A stretch of 64,000 nucleotides of DNA from Sphingobium sp. (GCA_017745115.1 JAGIAA010000010.1:1-64000), one strand, 5' to 3'; shown: positions 14,665 through 24,397, counted from the stretch's first letter. The notes: generated from the letters alone by a model not told the origin. Translations and numbers: made by a program.

Positions 14665-17324
14665 TTGGCGGCCAATGCTGCCTGCGCCGCGGCGAGCCGG
14701 GCAATCGGCACGCGGTAGGGCGAGGCACTGACGTAGTCGAGACCGGTCTTCTCGCAGAAGGCGATGCTCGCCGGATCACCGCCATGCTCGCCGCAGATTC
14801 CGAGCTTGATGCCAGGACGCGTTGCCCTGCCCCGCTCCGCCGCAATCTCGATCAGCTGCCCAACGCCGGCGGTATCGAGACTGACGAACGGGTCGCGGGC
14901 AAAAATGCCCTTGTCGACATATTGCGTCAGGAAGCGTCCCGCATCGTCGCGGCTGATGCCGATCGTGGTCTGGGTGAGATCATTGGTGCCGAAGGAAAAG
15001 AATTCGCCGACCTCTGCAATTTCGCCGGCCATGAGCGCCGCGCGCGGCAGCTCGATCATTGTGCCGACCATATAATCGACCTTGGTGCCTCGCTCCTCGA
15101 ACACTTTTGCGGCCGTCTGGTCGACCACGGCTTTCATCAGCTCCAGCTCGCGCTTTGTTGCGACGAGCGGGATCATGACCTCCGGGATCGGCGCTTGGCC
15201 GCTGGCCTTGGCGACATCCAGAGCTGCCTCGAAAATGGCACGCGCCTGCATCTCGTAGATCTCAGGGAAGGTCACGCCGAGACGGCAGCCACGATGGCCC
15301 AGCATGGGATTGAATTCATGCAGTTCGGCGGCGCGCCGTTTCAGCGTCTCCACCCCCACGCCGGCAGCCTTCGCGACTTCGGCGAATTCACCATCCTCAT
15401 GGGGCAGGAATTCATGCAGCGGTGGATCGAGCAGGCGAATTGTGACGGGAAGGCCCGCCATCTCCTCGAAGATGCCGACGAAGTCCGCACGCTGCTCCGG
15501 CAGGAGCTTGGCGAGTGCCTCGCGCCGGCCCTTCTCGCTGTCGGCCAGGATCATCTGGCGCACGGCGGTGATGCGTGCTTCGTCGAAGAACATATGCTCG
15601 GTGCGGCAAAGGCCCACGCCCTCTGCGCCGAAGCCGCGCGCTGTCTTGCAGTCATGCGGCGTTTCGGCATTGGCGCGGACCTTCAAGCGGCGAACGCCAT
15701 CGGCCCACTCCATGAGCGTGCCGAAATCCCCAGCCAACTCGGGCTGCACAGTCGGGACCTCGCCAGCCATGACCTCGCCACTGGCGCCGTCGATGGTGAT
15801 GATGTCGCCTTCCGCGAAGTCGCGGCCACCGACGCTCATCGTGCCAGCCTTGGCGTCGATCGCGATATTGCCCGCTCCGGAAACGCAGGGACGGCCCATG
15901 CCACGGGCGACCACCGCGGCGTGGCTCGTCATGCCGCCACGCGCCGTGAGAATGCCTTTGGCGGCATGCATGCCGTGAATATCCTCGGGGCTGGTCTCGA
16001 TGCGCACTAGGATCACGGCCTCGCCCAATTCGGCATGGCGCTCGGCGGTCTCGGCCGTGAACACGATCATGCCCGAGGCGGCGCCGGGTGATGCGGGGAG
16101 TCCCCTCGCAATGACGTCACGTGGCGCCTTGGGATCCAGCGTCGGGTGCAGAAGCTGGTCAAGCGCGGCAGCGTCGACGCGGGCAACGGCCTCTTCCTTC
16201 GAAATCAGCCCTTCATTGGCCATGTCGACCGCGATCTTGAGCGCGGCCTTGGCGGTGCGCTTGCCCGAGCGGGTCTGGAGCATCCAGAGCTTTCCCTGCT
16301 GCACCGTGAACTCGATATCCTGCATGTCCCGATAATGGGTCTCAAGGATCTGGAAGACGCGCGCCAGTTCGGCGAAGGTCTCCGGCATCGCCTCTTCCAT
16401 GCTGAGCGGCTTGGCTTTGGCGCGTTCGCGGGCGGCCAATGTCAGATATTGCGGGGTGCGGATGCCGGCGACGACGTCTTCGCCTTGGGCGTTGATGAGA
16501 TATTCGCCGTAATAGGCGTTTTCGCCGGTCGCGGGGTCGCGGGTGAAGGCGACGCCCGTGGCCGACGTGTCGCCCATATTGCCGAAGACCATGGCCTGAA
16601 CGTTGACGGCGGTGCCCCAGTCGCCGGGGATATTGTTGAGGCGGCGGTAGACCTTGGCGCGCTCGGCCTGCCAGGATCCGAACACCGCGCCGATGGCGCC
16701 CCAGAGCTGTTCGTGGACGTCCTGCGGGAATGGTTTGCCCCATTGGGCCTCAACAAGACTCTTATACTCGGAGACCAGCTTTTCCCAGTGTTCCGCGGTC
16801 AAATCCGTGTCCAAAAATGCCCCTGAATCCTCTTTTGCGATCTCCAGGGCCTCTTCGAAGGCGCCATGGTCGAGATTCAGCACCACATCGGCATACATCT
16901 GGATGAAACGGCGGTAGCTATCCCACGCAAAACGCGGGTCTCCGGACACGGCCGCGAGCCCCTTCACGGTCTCGTCGTTGAGGCCGAGATTGAGGACCGT
17001 GTCCATCATGCCGGGCATCGACACGCGCGCGCCGGAGCGCACGGACACGAGCAGCGGATCGGCCACGTCACCGAACTTTTTGCCGGTCACCGCCTCGATA
17101 TGCGCAATGCCGGCAGCCACTTCCGCGTTCAGGCTCTCGGGATAGGTCTCGCCATCCGCATAATAGCGGGTGCACATCTCGGTCGTGATCGTGAAACCCG
17201 GCGGCACGGGCAGGCCGATCGCGGCCATGCCGTCGAGATTGGCGCCCTTGCCGCCAAGAAGGTTCTTGTCACCCTTGCCGCCGTCGTCGACGCCCCCGCC
17301 GAAGCGGTAGACATATCTGGTCAT
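14661..17324 (-). CDS. ppdK: pyruvate, phosphate dikinase
   Basis: An 887-residue enzyme that interconverts pyruvate, ATP and phosphate with phosphoenolpyruvate, AMP and pyrophosphate. The N-terminal ATP-grasp part begins YVYRFGGGVDDG...LLGGKGANL. The swivelling phosphohistidine domain has GGMTSHAAVVARGMGRPCVSG, with the catalytic His near residue 455. The C-terminal barrel contains EGVGLCRTEHMFF and the active-site Cys in LGICGEHGGDP. It lies downstream of glyQ-glyS on the same strand, an arrangement often seen in alphaproteobacteria. In a sphingomonad with an Entner-Doudoroff pathway it would serve gluconeogenesis or balance pyruvate and PEP. Confidence 0.96.
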   Translation of the reverse strand: MTRYVYRFGGGVDDGGKGDKNLLGGKGANLDGMAAIGLPVPPGFTITTEMCTRYYADGETYPESLNAEVAAGIAHIEAVTGKKFGDVADPLLVSVRSGARVSMPGMMDTVLNLGLNDETVKGLAAVSGDPRFAWDSYRRFIQMYADVVLNLDHGAFEEALEIAKEDSGAFLDTDLTAEHWEKLVSEYKSLVEAQWGKPFPQDVHEQLWGAIGAVFGSWQAERAKVYRRLNNIPGDWGTAVNVQAMVFGNMGDTSATGVAFTRDPATGENAYYGEYLINAQGEDVVAGIRTPQYLTLAARERAKAKPLSMEEAMPETFAELARVFQILETHYRDMQDIEFTVQQGKLWMLQTRSGKRTAKAALKIAVDMANEGLISKEEAVARVDAAALDQLLHPTLDPKAPRDVIARGLPASPGAASGMIVFTAETAERHAELGEAVILVRIETSPEDIHGMHAAKGILTARGGMTSHAAVVARGMGRPCVSGAGNIAIDAKAGTMSVGGRDFAEGDIITIDGASGEVMAGEVPTVQPELAGDFGTLMEWADGVRRLKVRANAETPHDCKTARGFGAEGVGLCRTEHMFFDEARITAVRQMILADSEKGRREALAKLLPEQRADFVGIFEEMAGLPVTIRLLDPPLHEFLPHEDGEFAEVAKAAGVGVETLKRRAAELHEFNPMLGHRGCRLGVTFPEIYEMQARAIFEAALDVAKASGQAPIPEVMIPLVATKRELELMKAVVDQTAAKVFEERGTKVDYMVGTMIELPRAALMAGEIAEVGEFFSFGTNDLTQTTIGISRDDAGRFLTQYVDKGIFARDPFVSLDTAGVGQLIEIAAERGRATRPGIKLGICGEHGGDPASIAFCEKTGLDYVSASPYRVPIARLAAAQAALAAK

Positions 17325-17480
17325 TGTCTAAACCCCATCCCTGCACAGATTTGGTGAGCGACCCGCTGTTGTTTTGTTCTTCGTGTCCCGCTTGCCCGGA
17401 GCGGCAGCAATTGCCCGCTCGCGCTCCTGTTTTGCATTTCCCAAGTCGTCGGCCGCCGTCAGCTGACCTGAAAATGCTTC

Positions 17481-19904
17481 CTAGCCCTCGATCTTCGAGA
17501 AGTCGGCAACTTTGTGCACCGCAGCGCGAATACGGGTCAACAGGTTTAACCGGCTCTCGCGCTTGGCGGGATCGGCGTCGTTGACCGTGACGGCCTCGAA
17601 GAAAGCATCAATCGGTTCACGCAGGGTCGCGAGCGCAGCCATGGCGCCGCCGAAATCCTCCGCGGTTACAGCGGCGTCGGCGCGCGGGCCGGCCTCGTCG
17701 AGCGCGGCGATCAGCGCGGCCTCGGCGGGCTCGGGCGGATATTTGAGCGCGAACTGCGCCTCATGCACCTGGATCGCTTCAGCCACATCCGGTGCTTCGA
17801 CGGCGATAAGACCATCCTCCTCACCGATCGGCTCGATGCTGATCGCGTGATGGTCGTCCCAATTCTCCTTCTTGAGGATATTGGCGGCGCGCTTGTAGCC
17901 GGCGAGCAGGTTGGTGCCGTCGTCGGTGCCGATGAAGGACTGGAGCGCCTTCACGCGAGCGAGCAGGCGGACGAGATCGTCTTCGCCGCCGAGCGCGAAC
18001 ACGGCGTCGATCAGGTCGTGGCGGACGCCAGCCTCACGTTGCTGGACTTTGAGGCGGTCGGCGAAGAAATCGAGGACTTCATCTGCGGTTGAAACCGACT
18101 TTTCAAATCCTAGTCTCGCTAGTTCATCAAGCTGCGGCTCGAGAACCCGCGCCTGGTACTTCTCGGAAAACTCTTCACCTTCACGCAAACCCGCGCTTAG
18201 GAGAGCCTGCTCGATGTTATGAGCCAACCCGGCATGGGTATTGCCAATCTCGAACGCATACGCCCTGCCGGCAGCCCATTTAAAGGCTTCCACCGTCGGC
18301 ACGCGGAGCTTTCCGTCAACGATCGAACGGATAGATCCCAGTGCAGCTCTTCGCAGTGCGAAGGGATCCTTGGAACCCGTTGGCTTCTCACCAATCGCAA
18401 AAAACGAGCAAATGGTATCCAGCTTGTCAGCCAGACTCACCGCCATCGTCACCGGTGCAGTCGGGACGTCATCGCCCTGCCCGACCGGCTTGTAGTGATC
18501 GCGGATGGCGTCGGCGACGGCGTCGGGCAGGCCTTCGGCGCGGGCATAATAGCCGCCCATCAGGCCCTGGAGTTCGGGGAATTCCCCGACCATCTCGGTG
18601 ACGAGGTCGGCCTTGCAGAGGCGGGCGGCCTGTTCGGCGAGGTTGGCGAGCTGCGCTCTTTCCTCGTCATCCCGGCGAAGGCCGGGATCCACCTGAAACG
18701 TCACGCCATCTCGCAGGGCCGCCTGGACCCCGGCCTTCGCCGGGGTGACGGAAGTGGTAGCGGTGGAGTGACTCGTCCCCCCGACGATCCCCTCTTCGAC
18801 CAGCCACCGCGCCAGCTTGGCCACGCGCTCGACCTTGTCGGCGACGGTGCCCAGCTTCTCGTGGAAGGTGATCCGCGAGAGCTTCTGCGCCTGCACGTCG
18901 AGCGGGATCTTCTTGTCCTGCTCCCAGAAGAAGCGCGCATCCGACAGACGCGCGGCGAGCACTTTGCCATTGCCTTCGACGATGGCCTTGCCGCCGTCCT
19001 TCGCATCGATGTTGGCGGTGCAGATGAAGGCGTTGGCCAGCTTGCCGGCACCGTCGCGCAGGACGAAATATTTCTGGTTTATACGGAGGGTTAGCTGAAT
19101 AACTTCAGGCGGAACCTCAAGAAACGCCGCGTCGAAAAAGCCGAGCAGCGGCACCGGCCATTCGGTGAGGCCGGCATTCTCGGCAACGAGGCCGGCGTCG
19201 GGAATCAGCTCCAGTCCTGCCTCATGGGCGAGCGCATTGGCGCGGGTCTCGATGATCCTGGCGCGCTCGGCCTGGTCGACGATAACATGGCAGGCGCGCA
19301 GCTTCTCGACATAGTCGTGCGCCGAGCCGATGGTGATCGGCCCGCTGTGATGGAAACGATGGCCCATGGTCGCGGCGCCTGAGCGAATGTCCTCGATCGC
19401 GAAATCGACCACATCCTCGCCGAGCAGCGCGACGATGCCCTGCAGCGGACGCACCCAGCGCAGGCTCTCGGTCGACAGGCTCGCATCGCCCCAGCGCATC
19501 GACTTGGGCCAGGGGAAAGCGCGGACGATGGCGGGAATGGCCTCGGCGAGCAGCGCGGCGGTCGCCCTGCCCGGCTTCTCGACATTGGCGAACCAGACGC
19601 CGTCGCGGTCCTCGAGCTGGTCCTGCGTGAGGCCGGTCTTGCGGAGGAAGCCTTCGAGCGCCTGGGCGGGCGCATTGGTGCGGGGACCCTTGAACTCCTC
19701 GCTGACCGCCTGCGTCGCGAGCGGCAGGTCATGCGCGATCAGGGCGAGACGGCGCGGCGTCACATAGCTGGTGATCTTGCCGGGCTTGAGGCCCGCTTCG
19801 GCGAGCTTCTCGGCAAACAGGCGCGAGAGATCCTCGCTCGCCTTGGCCTGCATGCGCGCGGGGATTTCTTCGCAGCGCAGTTCGAGGAGGAAGTCAGCGG
19901 TCAT
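17481..19904 (-). CDS. glyS: glycyl-tRNA synthetase beta subunit
   Basis: An 807-residue beta chain of the tetrameric alpha2-beta2 glycyl-tRNA synthetase, which supplies tRNA binding. It begins MTADFLLELRCEEIPARMQ and has the usual MRWGDASLSFxRPxxx-like region (WPKSMRWGDASLSTESLRWVRPL), KADLVTEMVGEFPELQG and a C-terminal anticodon-binding HD-like part. It is longer than the E. coli protein (689 aa). Part of the extra length is a translated palindromic repeat at residues about 386-413 (TPAKAGVQ ... DPGLRRDDE), which keeps the frame. glyQ lies 115 bases upstream on the same strand. Confidence 0.95.
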   Translation of the reverse strand: MTADFLLELRCEEIPARMQAKASEDLSRLFAEKLAEAGLKPGKITSYVTPRRLALIAHDLPLATQAVSEEFKGPRTNAPAQALEGFLRKTGLTQDQLEDRDGVWFANVEKPGRATAALLAEAIPAIVRAFPWPKSMRWGDASLSTESLRWVRPLQGIVALLGEDVVDFAIEDIRSGAATMGHRFHHSGPITIGSAHDYVEKLRACHVIVDQAERARIIETRANALAHEAGLELIPDAGLVAENAGLTEWPVPLLGFFDAAFLEVPPEVIQLTLRINQKYFVLRDGAGKLANAFICTANIDAKDGGKAIVEGNGKVLAARLSDARFFWEQDKKIPLDVQAQKLSRITFHEKLGTVADKVERVAKLARWLVEEGIVGGTSHSTATTSVTPAKAGVQAALRDGVTFQVDPGLRRDDEERAQLANLAEQAARLCKADLVTEMVGEFPELQGLMGGYYARAEGLPDAVADAIRDHYKPVGQGDDVPTAPVTMAVSLADKLDTICSFFAIGEKPTGSKDPFALRRAALGSIRSIVDGKLRVPTVEAFKWAAGRAYAFEIGNTHAGLAHNIEQALLSAGLREGEEFSEKYQARVLEPQLDELARLGFEKSVSTADEVLDFFADRLKVQQREAGVRHDLIDAVFALGGEDDLVRLLARVKALQSFIGTDDGTNLLAGYKRAANILKKENWDDHHAISIEPIGEEDGLIAVEAPDVAEAIQVHEAQFALKYPPEPAEAALIAALDEAGPRADAAVTAEDFGGAMAALATLREPIDAFFEAVTVNDADPAKRESRLNLLTRIRAAVHKVADFSKIEG
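18666..18749. repeat. palindromic repeat inserted in frame inside glyS
   Basis: Two 26-base arms (18666-18691 and 18724-18749) are inverted copies with 24 of 26 bases complementary, separated by 32 bases. The arms centre on CCCGGCGAAGGCCGGG. The translated product (TPAKAGVQ ... GLRRDDE) is the well-known protein signature of this type of alphaproteobacterial intergenic palindrome. It occupies a variable spot of GlyS between two conserved blocks. Confidence 0.85.
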
Positions 19905-19920
19905 TGCTTTGCCCTCAAAG

Positions 19921-20001
19921 CCGTTCGGGCTGAGCTGGTCGAAGCCCTCTCCTTTTCTTGAAGAAAGAAGCAGAGCCCTTCGACAGGCTCAGGGCGAACG
20001 G
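19921..20001. repeat. inverted repeat between glyQ and glyS
   Basis: CCGTTCGGGCTGAGCTGGTC (19921 on) and its imperfect inverse ending GGGCGAACGG at 20001 form 24-base arms around a 33-base spacer. It belongs to the CCGTTCG...TCGAAG palindrome type dispersed in sphingomonads. It sits in the glyQ-glyS transcript and could form an RNA hairpin. Confidence 0.75.
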
Positions 20002-20019
20002 TGTTATTGGGATGGTAGC

Positions 20020-20913
20020 TCATTCCGCCCACCCGTTATGCGCCATCCAGGCGGCGCAGCTGCCCTTGGCCATGTCGCGGACGCGGCCCATGTAGCTGGC
20101 GCGCTCCTGGACGCTGATCACACCGCGCGCCTGCAGCAGGTTGAAGACATGGCTCGCCTCGATCGCTTGCTCATAGGCCGCGAGCGGCACGTCCGCGGCG
20201 ATGCTGGCGCGGCACTCTTCCTCGCAGTCCTTGAACCAGCGGAACAGCTTGTCGGTATCGGCGATCTCGAAGTTCCACTTCGACATCTGCTTCTCGTTCT
20301 CGAGGAAGACGTCGCCATAGGTCACCGCCGGGCGGTTGCCGACTGCATCGTTGAAGATGAGGTCGTACACGCTGTCGACGCCCTGGATGTACATGGCCAG
20401 ACGCTCGAGGCCATAGGTCAGCTCACCCGCGACCGGCTTGCAGTCGAACCCGCCCATCTGCTGGAAATAGGTATATTGGGTCACTTCCATGCCGTCGCAC
20501 CAGACTTCCCAGCCCAGACCCCAGGCGCCCAGCGTCGGGCTTTCCCAGTCGTCCTCGACGAAGCGGATGTCATGGAGCAGCGGATCGATGCCGATCGCCG
20601 CGAGGCTGCCGAGATACAGCTCCTGCAGGTTGGGCGGGCTCGGCTTCATGATCACCTGATATTGGTAATAATGCTGGAGCCGGTTGGGGTTCTCGCCATA
20701 GCGGCCATCGGTCGGGCGGCGCGAAGGCTGGACATAGGCGCAATTCCACGCGTCCGGGCCGAGGCTGCGCAGCGTGGTCGCGGGATGGAAGGTACCTGCA
20801 CCGACGCGCATGTCGAACGGCTGCAGGATCACGCAGCCCTGGTTGGCCCAATAATCATGCAATGTCAGGATCAGTCGCTGAAAACTCAGCGGCTTGGTTT
20901 CCGTGCCGGTCAT
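20020..20913 (-). CDS. glyQ: glycyl-tRNA synthetase alpha subunit
   Basis: A 297-residue catalytic alpha chain that, with GlyS, charges tRNA-Gly. Family blocks are all present: [76 protein letters not shown], and the C-terminal [14 protein letters not shown]. The ATG at 20913 ([12 protein letters not shown]) gives the expected length. The longer reading to 21186 translates the repeat region upstream and is rejected. The preceding AAGGCAAGC can serve as a modest ribosome-binding site. Confidence 0.96.
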   Translation of the reverse strand: MTGTETKPLSFQRLILTLHDYWANQGCVILQPFDMRVGAGTFHPATTLRSLGPDAWNCAYVQPSRRPTDGRYGENPNRLQHYYQYQVIMKPSPPNLQELYLGSLAAIGIDPLLHDIRFVEDDWESPTLGAWGLGWEVWCDGMEVTQYTYFQQMGGFDCKPVAGELTYGLERLAMYIQGVDSVYDLIFNDAVGNRPAVTYGDVFLENEKQMSKWNFEIADTDKLFRWFKDCEEECRASIAADVPLAAYEQAIEASHVFNLLQARGVISVQERASYMGRVRDMAKGSCAAWMAHNGWAE

Positions 20914-21422
20914 GCTTGCCTTGCCTGTTCTCAGTTTAGGTGCACTAAACGGGCGCGCTTTGACGCATGGGGGGCATGGGGTCAAGCTGCGCGGGCTTAC
21001 AGACCTCCCCAGTTCAACCATCCATTCGGTTCGAGCGAAGTCGAGAACCGCCGAGCGCTGAACATGCGTGTCTCGAGTTGGCCTGCGGCCGCCTCCGGCT
21101 CGCTCGACACGAACGGATGGTTTGACTGCGCCTGGGCTTCGATTTTCGCGGGAATGACCGAAGGCGCGAGTGGGTTCACCAATCATGGTTTCGCTGCAGG
21201 CTTCCCGCGCAAGCAGGACCCGCGAGCGAGATGGTGCCTGGGTTCCCGCTTGCGCGAGAATGACGGCGTGGGGTGACGGGCTCCAGCGCTTGCTTGCGCG
21301 GGAATGACGGTGTGGGGTGACGGCTCCGGCACATGCTTGCGCTAAGCCAGCCCTGCACTTGCGCTCAGCTGGTAAAGCCGCGATGACACGCGCGGGGACG
21401 ACGCAATGCGGGAGTAGGAAGA
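20914..21422. repeat. 509-base intergenic region rich in palindromic and direct repeats
   Basis: No supported gene. An inverted repeat pairs 21010-21041 with 21097-21128 (core CCATCCGTTCGTGTCGAGCG). Two direct repeats of about 34 bases, 21250-21284 and 21294-21327 (TTGCGCGRGAATGACGGYGT...), follow. Short ORFs read through these repeats on the minus strand are repeat translations. The region also contains the promoter for glyQ and the leader of the TraB-family gene. Confidence 0.8.
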
Positions 21423-22373
21423 GTGTTGGTTCATCGTCCGCGGTCCATCGTCAGGCTTGCCGCACTGCTGGCGCTGCTGTCCGCGCCGCTGAGCGCACAG
21501 GCTCAGGTTCAGGCGCCAGCCAAGCCTGCCGCCAGTGCAGCTCCAGAAGCACCGAAGAGCGTCCTCGCCAAGCCCGCGCTGTGGGTCGTCAAGGACAAGG
21601 ACACGACGATCTACCTGTTCGGCACGATCCACCTGCTGCGGCCGGGCATCAACTGGTTCCAGGGGCCGGTCAAGAAGGCGTTCGACAGGTCAGACACGGT
21701 CGTCATGGAAGTCGCGGATCAGAATGACGCGGCCATGCAGGCGCGCGTCGTGCAGAAGGCGCTCGACGTGTCCGGCCCGCCCCTTACGCAGAAGCTCCCC
21801 GAAGCGATCCGGCCCAAATTCACGCAGCTGGTCAGCGACTACAAGCTGCCCTCCACGGTCGTCGAGCGCATGAAGCCATGGTTTGCCGCCGTGACGATCA
21901 CCAGCGCGCCGCTGGCCAAGCTCGGTTACGATGCCTCGCAGGGCGTCGAGGCGCAGCTGCGCAAATATGCCGAGGCCGCCAAGAAGCCGATGCTCGGCCT
22001 GGAAACGACCGAGGAGCAGGTCGGCTATTTCGACGGCCTGTCCAGCGACCTGCAGATCTCGATGCTGGTCGAGACGATCAACGAGCAGGCCGATGTCGAA
22101 AAGACGCTGGCCCAGATGATCGACGCCTGGGCGGCGGGCGACCCGCTCAAGCTCTCCGAGACGATGAACAAGTCGATGGAGGACGACAAAGCGCTGCAGC
22201 AGATCCTGCTCTTCGACCGCAACGAGCGCTGGGCCGACTGGATCAAGGCGCGGCTCGACAAGCCGGGCACGGTGTTCCTGGCCGTCGGCGCCGGGCATCT
22301 CGCGGGCCAGCGCAGCGTGCAGGACGCGCTCAAGGTGCGCAAGATCAAGACCAAGCTGGTCAAATCGCTCTGA
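21423..22373 (+). CDS. TraB/GumN-family protein (exported)
   Basis: A 316-residue protein. A signal peptide ([17 protein letters not shown]) is followed by a Pro/Ala linker and the TraB/GumN domain. The signature [18 protein letters not shown] lies near residue 63, the middle [16 protein letters not shown] near 195, and the terminal [18 protein letters not shown]. The family is thought to be metal-dependent and protease-related (TIKI-like), but no activity is established for bacterial members. GTG at 21423 has GGGAG eight bases upstream; a TTG one codon later is possible. It is followed by a second TraB/GumN gene two bases after its stop. Confidence 0.85.
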   Translation: MLVHRPRSIVRLAALLALLSAPLSAQAQVQAPAKPAASAAPEAPKSVLAKPALWVVKDKDTTIYLFGTIHLLRPGINWFQGPVKKAFDRSDTVVMEVADQNDAAMQARVVQKALDVSGPPLTQKLPEAIRPKFTQLVSDYKLPSTVVERMKPWFAAVTITSAPLAKLGYDASQGVEAQLRKYAEAAKKPMLGLETTEEQVGYFDGLSSDLQISMLVETINEQADVEKTLAQMIDAWAAGDPLKLSETMNKSMEDDKALQQILLFDRNERWADWIKARLDKPGTVFLAVGAGHLAGQRSVQDALKVRKIKTKLVKSL

Positions 22374-22375
22374 CC

Positions 22376-23272
22376 ATGGCGCGCGACCGGCGCTGGCGGA
22401 GGATATTGCTGGCGGCGTTGTTGCTGGCCGTGATGGCGGCAGCGCTGGCTTGGCATTGGCGGCCGATAACCGCCCGCCCTGCCCTCTGGCGCATCTCGCA
22501 GGGCGACCGGCATGGCTGGCTGTTCGGCACGATCCACGCGGTTCCGTCCGGCGCCCGCTGGATGTCGCCGGAGATCGAGAAGGCGGCAGGGGAAAGCGAG
22601 CTGCTCGTGCTCGAAGCGGCGGGGCTGGAGGCGGAACGCAGCGACCGGCGCGTGTTCGAGGCGCTGGGGCGCTCTCCGGGCCTGCCGCCGGTCTCGGCGC
22701 GGCTGAGTGCCGCCGACCGCCCGGGTTTCGAGGCGCTGCGCCGGGCATCGCCGCAAGCCCTCAAGGATCTCGACGGCTATGAGGACTGGGCCGCGGCACT
22801 GCTGATCGGCGCGGCGACCGACACCGGTGCTTCGAGCCAGGACGCGCCGGAAGCGCGGCTGGAGCAGCTGTTTCGGGGCAGAGGGAAGCCTGTGCGCGGA
22901 CTGGAGACGATCGAGGCCCAGCTCGGCCGCTTCGACACGCTGCCCGCGCCCGACCAGTCGGCGCTGCTCCACCAGTCGATCGCGGAATCCGGCGACGCCG
23001 CGCGGCAATACCGCCTGCTCTATGAGCGCTGGGCGGCAGGCGACGTGGCAGCGCTCGATGCGCAATTCCTGGGGCCGCTCGCCCGGTCTCCGCATTTGCG
23101 CGACGTGCTGATCGACCAGCGCAACGAACTTTGGGCACAGGCTGTCGACAAGCTATTGCGGGAAAACCGGAAAATAGCGTTCGTGGCTGTCGGCGCGGGA
23201 CACCTGCTTGGCCCGGGAAGCGTTCAGGCGCGGCTCGCCAGGCGGGGCTGGAAGGTGGTTCGCGTGCAGTGA
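22376..23272 (+). CDS. second TraB/GumN-family protein (membrane-anchored)
   Basis: A 298-residue paralogue of the preceding gene. It has an N-terminal anchor (RRILLAALLLAVMAAALAWHW), then WLFGTIHAVPSGARWM, GLETIEAQLGRFDTLP and the C-terminal KIAFVAVGAGHLLGPGSV. The two genes are adjacent with two bases between stop and start, so they form an operon and probably arose by tandem duplication. No activity can be assigned. The first is predicted to be exported free; this one seems to stay anchored to the inner membrane. Confidence 0.83.
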   Translation: MARDRRWRRILLAALLLAVMAAALAWHWRPITARPALWRISQGDRHGWLFGTIHAVPSGARWMSPEIEKAAGESELLVLEAAGLEAERSDRRVFEALGRSPGLPPVSARLSAADRPGFEALRRASPQALKDLDGYEDWAAALLIGAATDTGASSQDAPEARLEQLFRGRGKPVRGLETIEAQLGRFDTLPAPDQSALLHQSIAESGDAARQYRLLYERWAAGDVAALDAQFLGPLARSPHLRDVLIDQRNELWAQAVDKLLRENRKIAFVAVGAGHLLGPGSVQARLARRGWKVVRVQ

Positions 23273-23355
23273 CCGGCACGCATGAATCGCTTTGCGTTCG
23301 CCGCCCGACTCACGCATAGTCGGGCAAGCAGAAACTCCTGGTGCAGGAGTCGATG

Positions 23356-24198
23356 ATGAGCATTTCCGAAGTCGGGGAATTCCGGATCGACGACCAGTTG
23401 CTCCACCAGAGCGACGCCTTGCTCGCAGCCATCGTGCGCAGCGCCACCGATGCCATCATCGCCGTCGACGCGACGGGCACCGTGATCAGCTGGAACCGCG
23501 GTGCGCAAATCCATTTCGGCTATCCCGAACGCGAGATGATCGGCTTGCCGGTCGGCCGCTTCATCCCGCCCGACCGCGCCCGCGAGCAGGAGACCGCGAT
23601 GGCTCGCGTCTTCGCCGGCGAACTGATCGGGAGCTTCCAGAGCGTGCGGACGACCAGCGCCGGCAAGGACGTGTCCGTCTCCGTCGCCATGTCGCCGATC
23701 TACGACGGCGAAGGCATGGTGATCGCCGCGTCGGCCATCGTGCGGCCGCGCCAAAATGTCCGCCGCAAGGGCGACGGCACCGACCAAGGCGACCTGTGGA
23801 GCGCGCTCGACAGCGCGCCGCGCGAGGATATCGGCGAGGCTGCCGAGGCCAATCCGAACATCCTCGTCGTCGAGGATGAGGCGCTGGTCGGGCTGGGCCT
23901 GGCGGCGATGCTGGAAAATGCCGGCTTCGACGTGATCGGGCCGGTGGGCGACCTCAACACCGCCATGGCCATGCTCGACGCCCGGGACTGCGCGCTGGCG
24001 ATCCTCGACATCAACCTCGCGCATGGCGAAACCTCCGCGCCGCTGGCCGAGCGGCTCAAGCGGAGCGGCATTCCGTTCCTGGTGACGTCCGGCAGCCTTC
24101 CGGCGCCCGGAAAGGGCATATTCGGCAGCGTGCGCAGCCTGCCCAAGCCGGTGGGCGCGCGGGTGCTGGTCGCTGCGGTGCAGGAGGCGCTGGGCTAG
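23356..24198 (+). CDS. PAS-domain / response-regulator receiver protein without output domain
   Basis: A 280-residue signalling protein. Residues about 22-130 are a PAS domain (SATDAIIAVDATGTVISWNRGAQIHFGY ... VSVAMSPIYDGEG). Residues about 168-279 are a receiver domain: acidic pocket E173/D174 (ILVVEDEA), phospho-acceptor D218 (LAILDIN) and K264 (LPKPV). There is no histidine kinase, HTH or GGDEF/EAL domain. ATG codons at 23353 and 23356 compete; AGGAG at 23345-23349 gives a better spacing for 23356. The protein could be a sink or relay in a phosphorelay, with the PAS tuning its interaction. Confidence 0.85.
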   Translation: MSISEVGEFRIDDQLLHQSDALLAAIVRSATDAIIAVDATGTVISWNRGAQIHFGYPEREMIGLPVGRFIPPDRAREQETAMARVFAGELIGSFQSVRTTSAGKDVSVSVAMSPIYDGEGMVIAASAIVRPRQNVRRKGDGTDQGDLWSALDSAPREDIGEAAEANPNILVVEDEALVGLGLAAMLENAGFDVIGPVGDLNTAMAMLDARDCALAILDINLAHGETSAPLAERLKRSGIPFLVTSGSLPAPGKGIFGSVRSLPKPVGARVLVAAVQEALG

Positions 24199-24212
24199 CT
24201 GCAACGCTCGAC

Positions 24213-24285
24213 ATCCGTTCGTGTCGCGCGTAGTCGAGAACCGTTCGTGCGGCGCGTGACTCGACTGCGTCCGACACGAACGGAT
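24213..24285. repeat. inverted repeat upstream of rplY
   Basis: ATCCGTTCGTGTCG (24213-24226) and its exact inverse (24272-24285) flank 45 bases that contain another CCGTTCG motif. It is the same repeat family as the one upstream of glyQ (20914-21422). Confidence 0.75.
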
Positions 24286-24397
24286 CAAGCAGCTCCGCCC
24301 TTGCTTTTCGCCGATATTGCCGCTATGCGCGCCGGCTTCCGTCATGGTCATCCCTGGAGGCGTGGCGGATTTTGCAACCTGTACTTGGAGACACGCT

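Noticed and set aside
14511..16010. 499-codon plus-strand ORF opposite ppdK
   Set aside because: Antisense to a well-supported gene, no ribosome-binding site, composition biased to Arg, Ala and His without domain signals.
20997..21358. Two short minus-strand ORFs upstream of glyQ
   Set aside because: They translate the palindromic and direct repeats (for example [22 protein letters not shown]) and have no ribosome-binding site.
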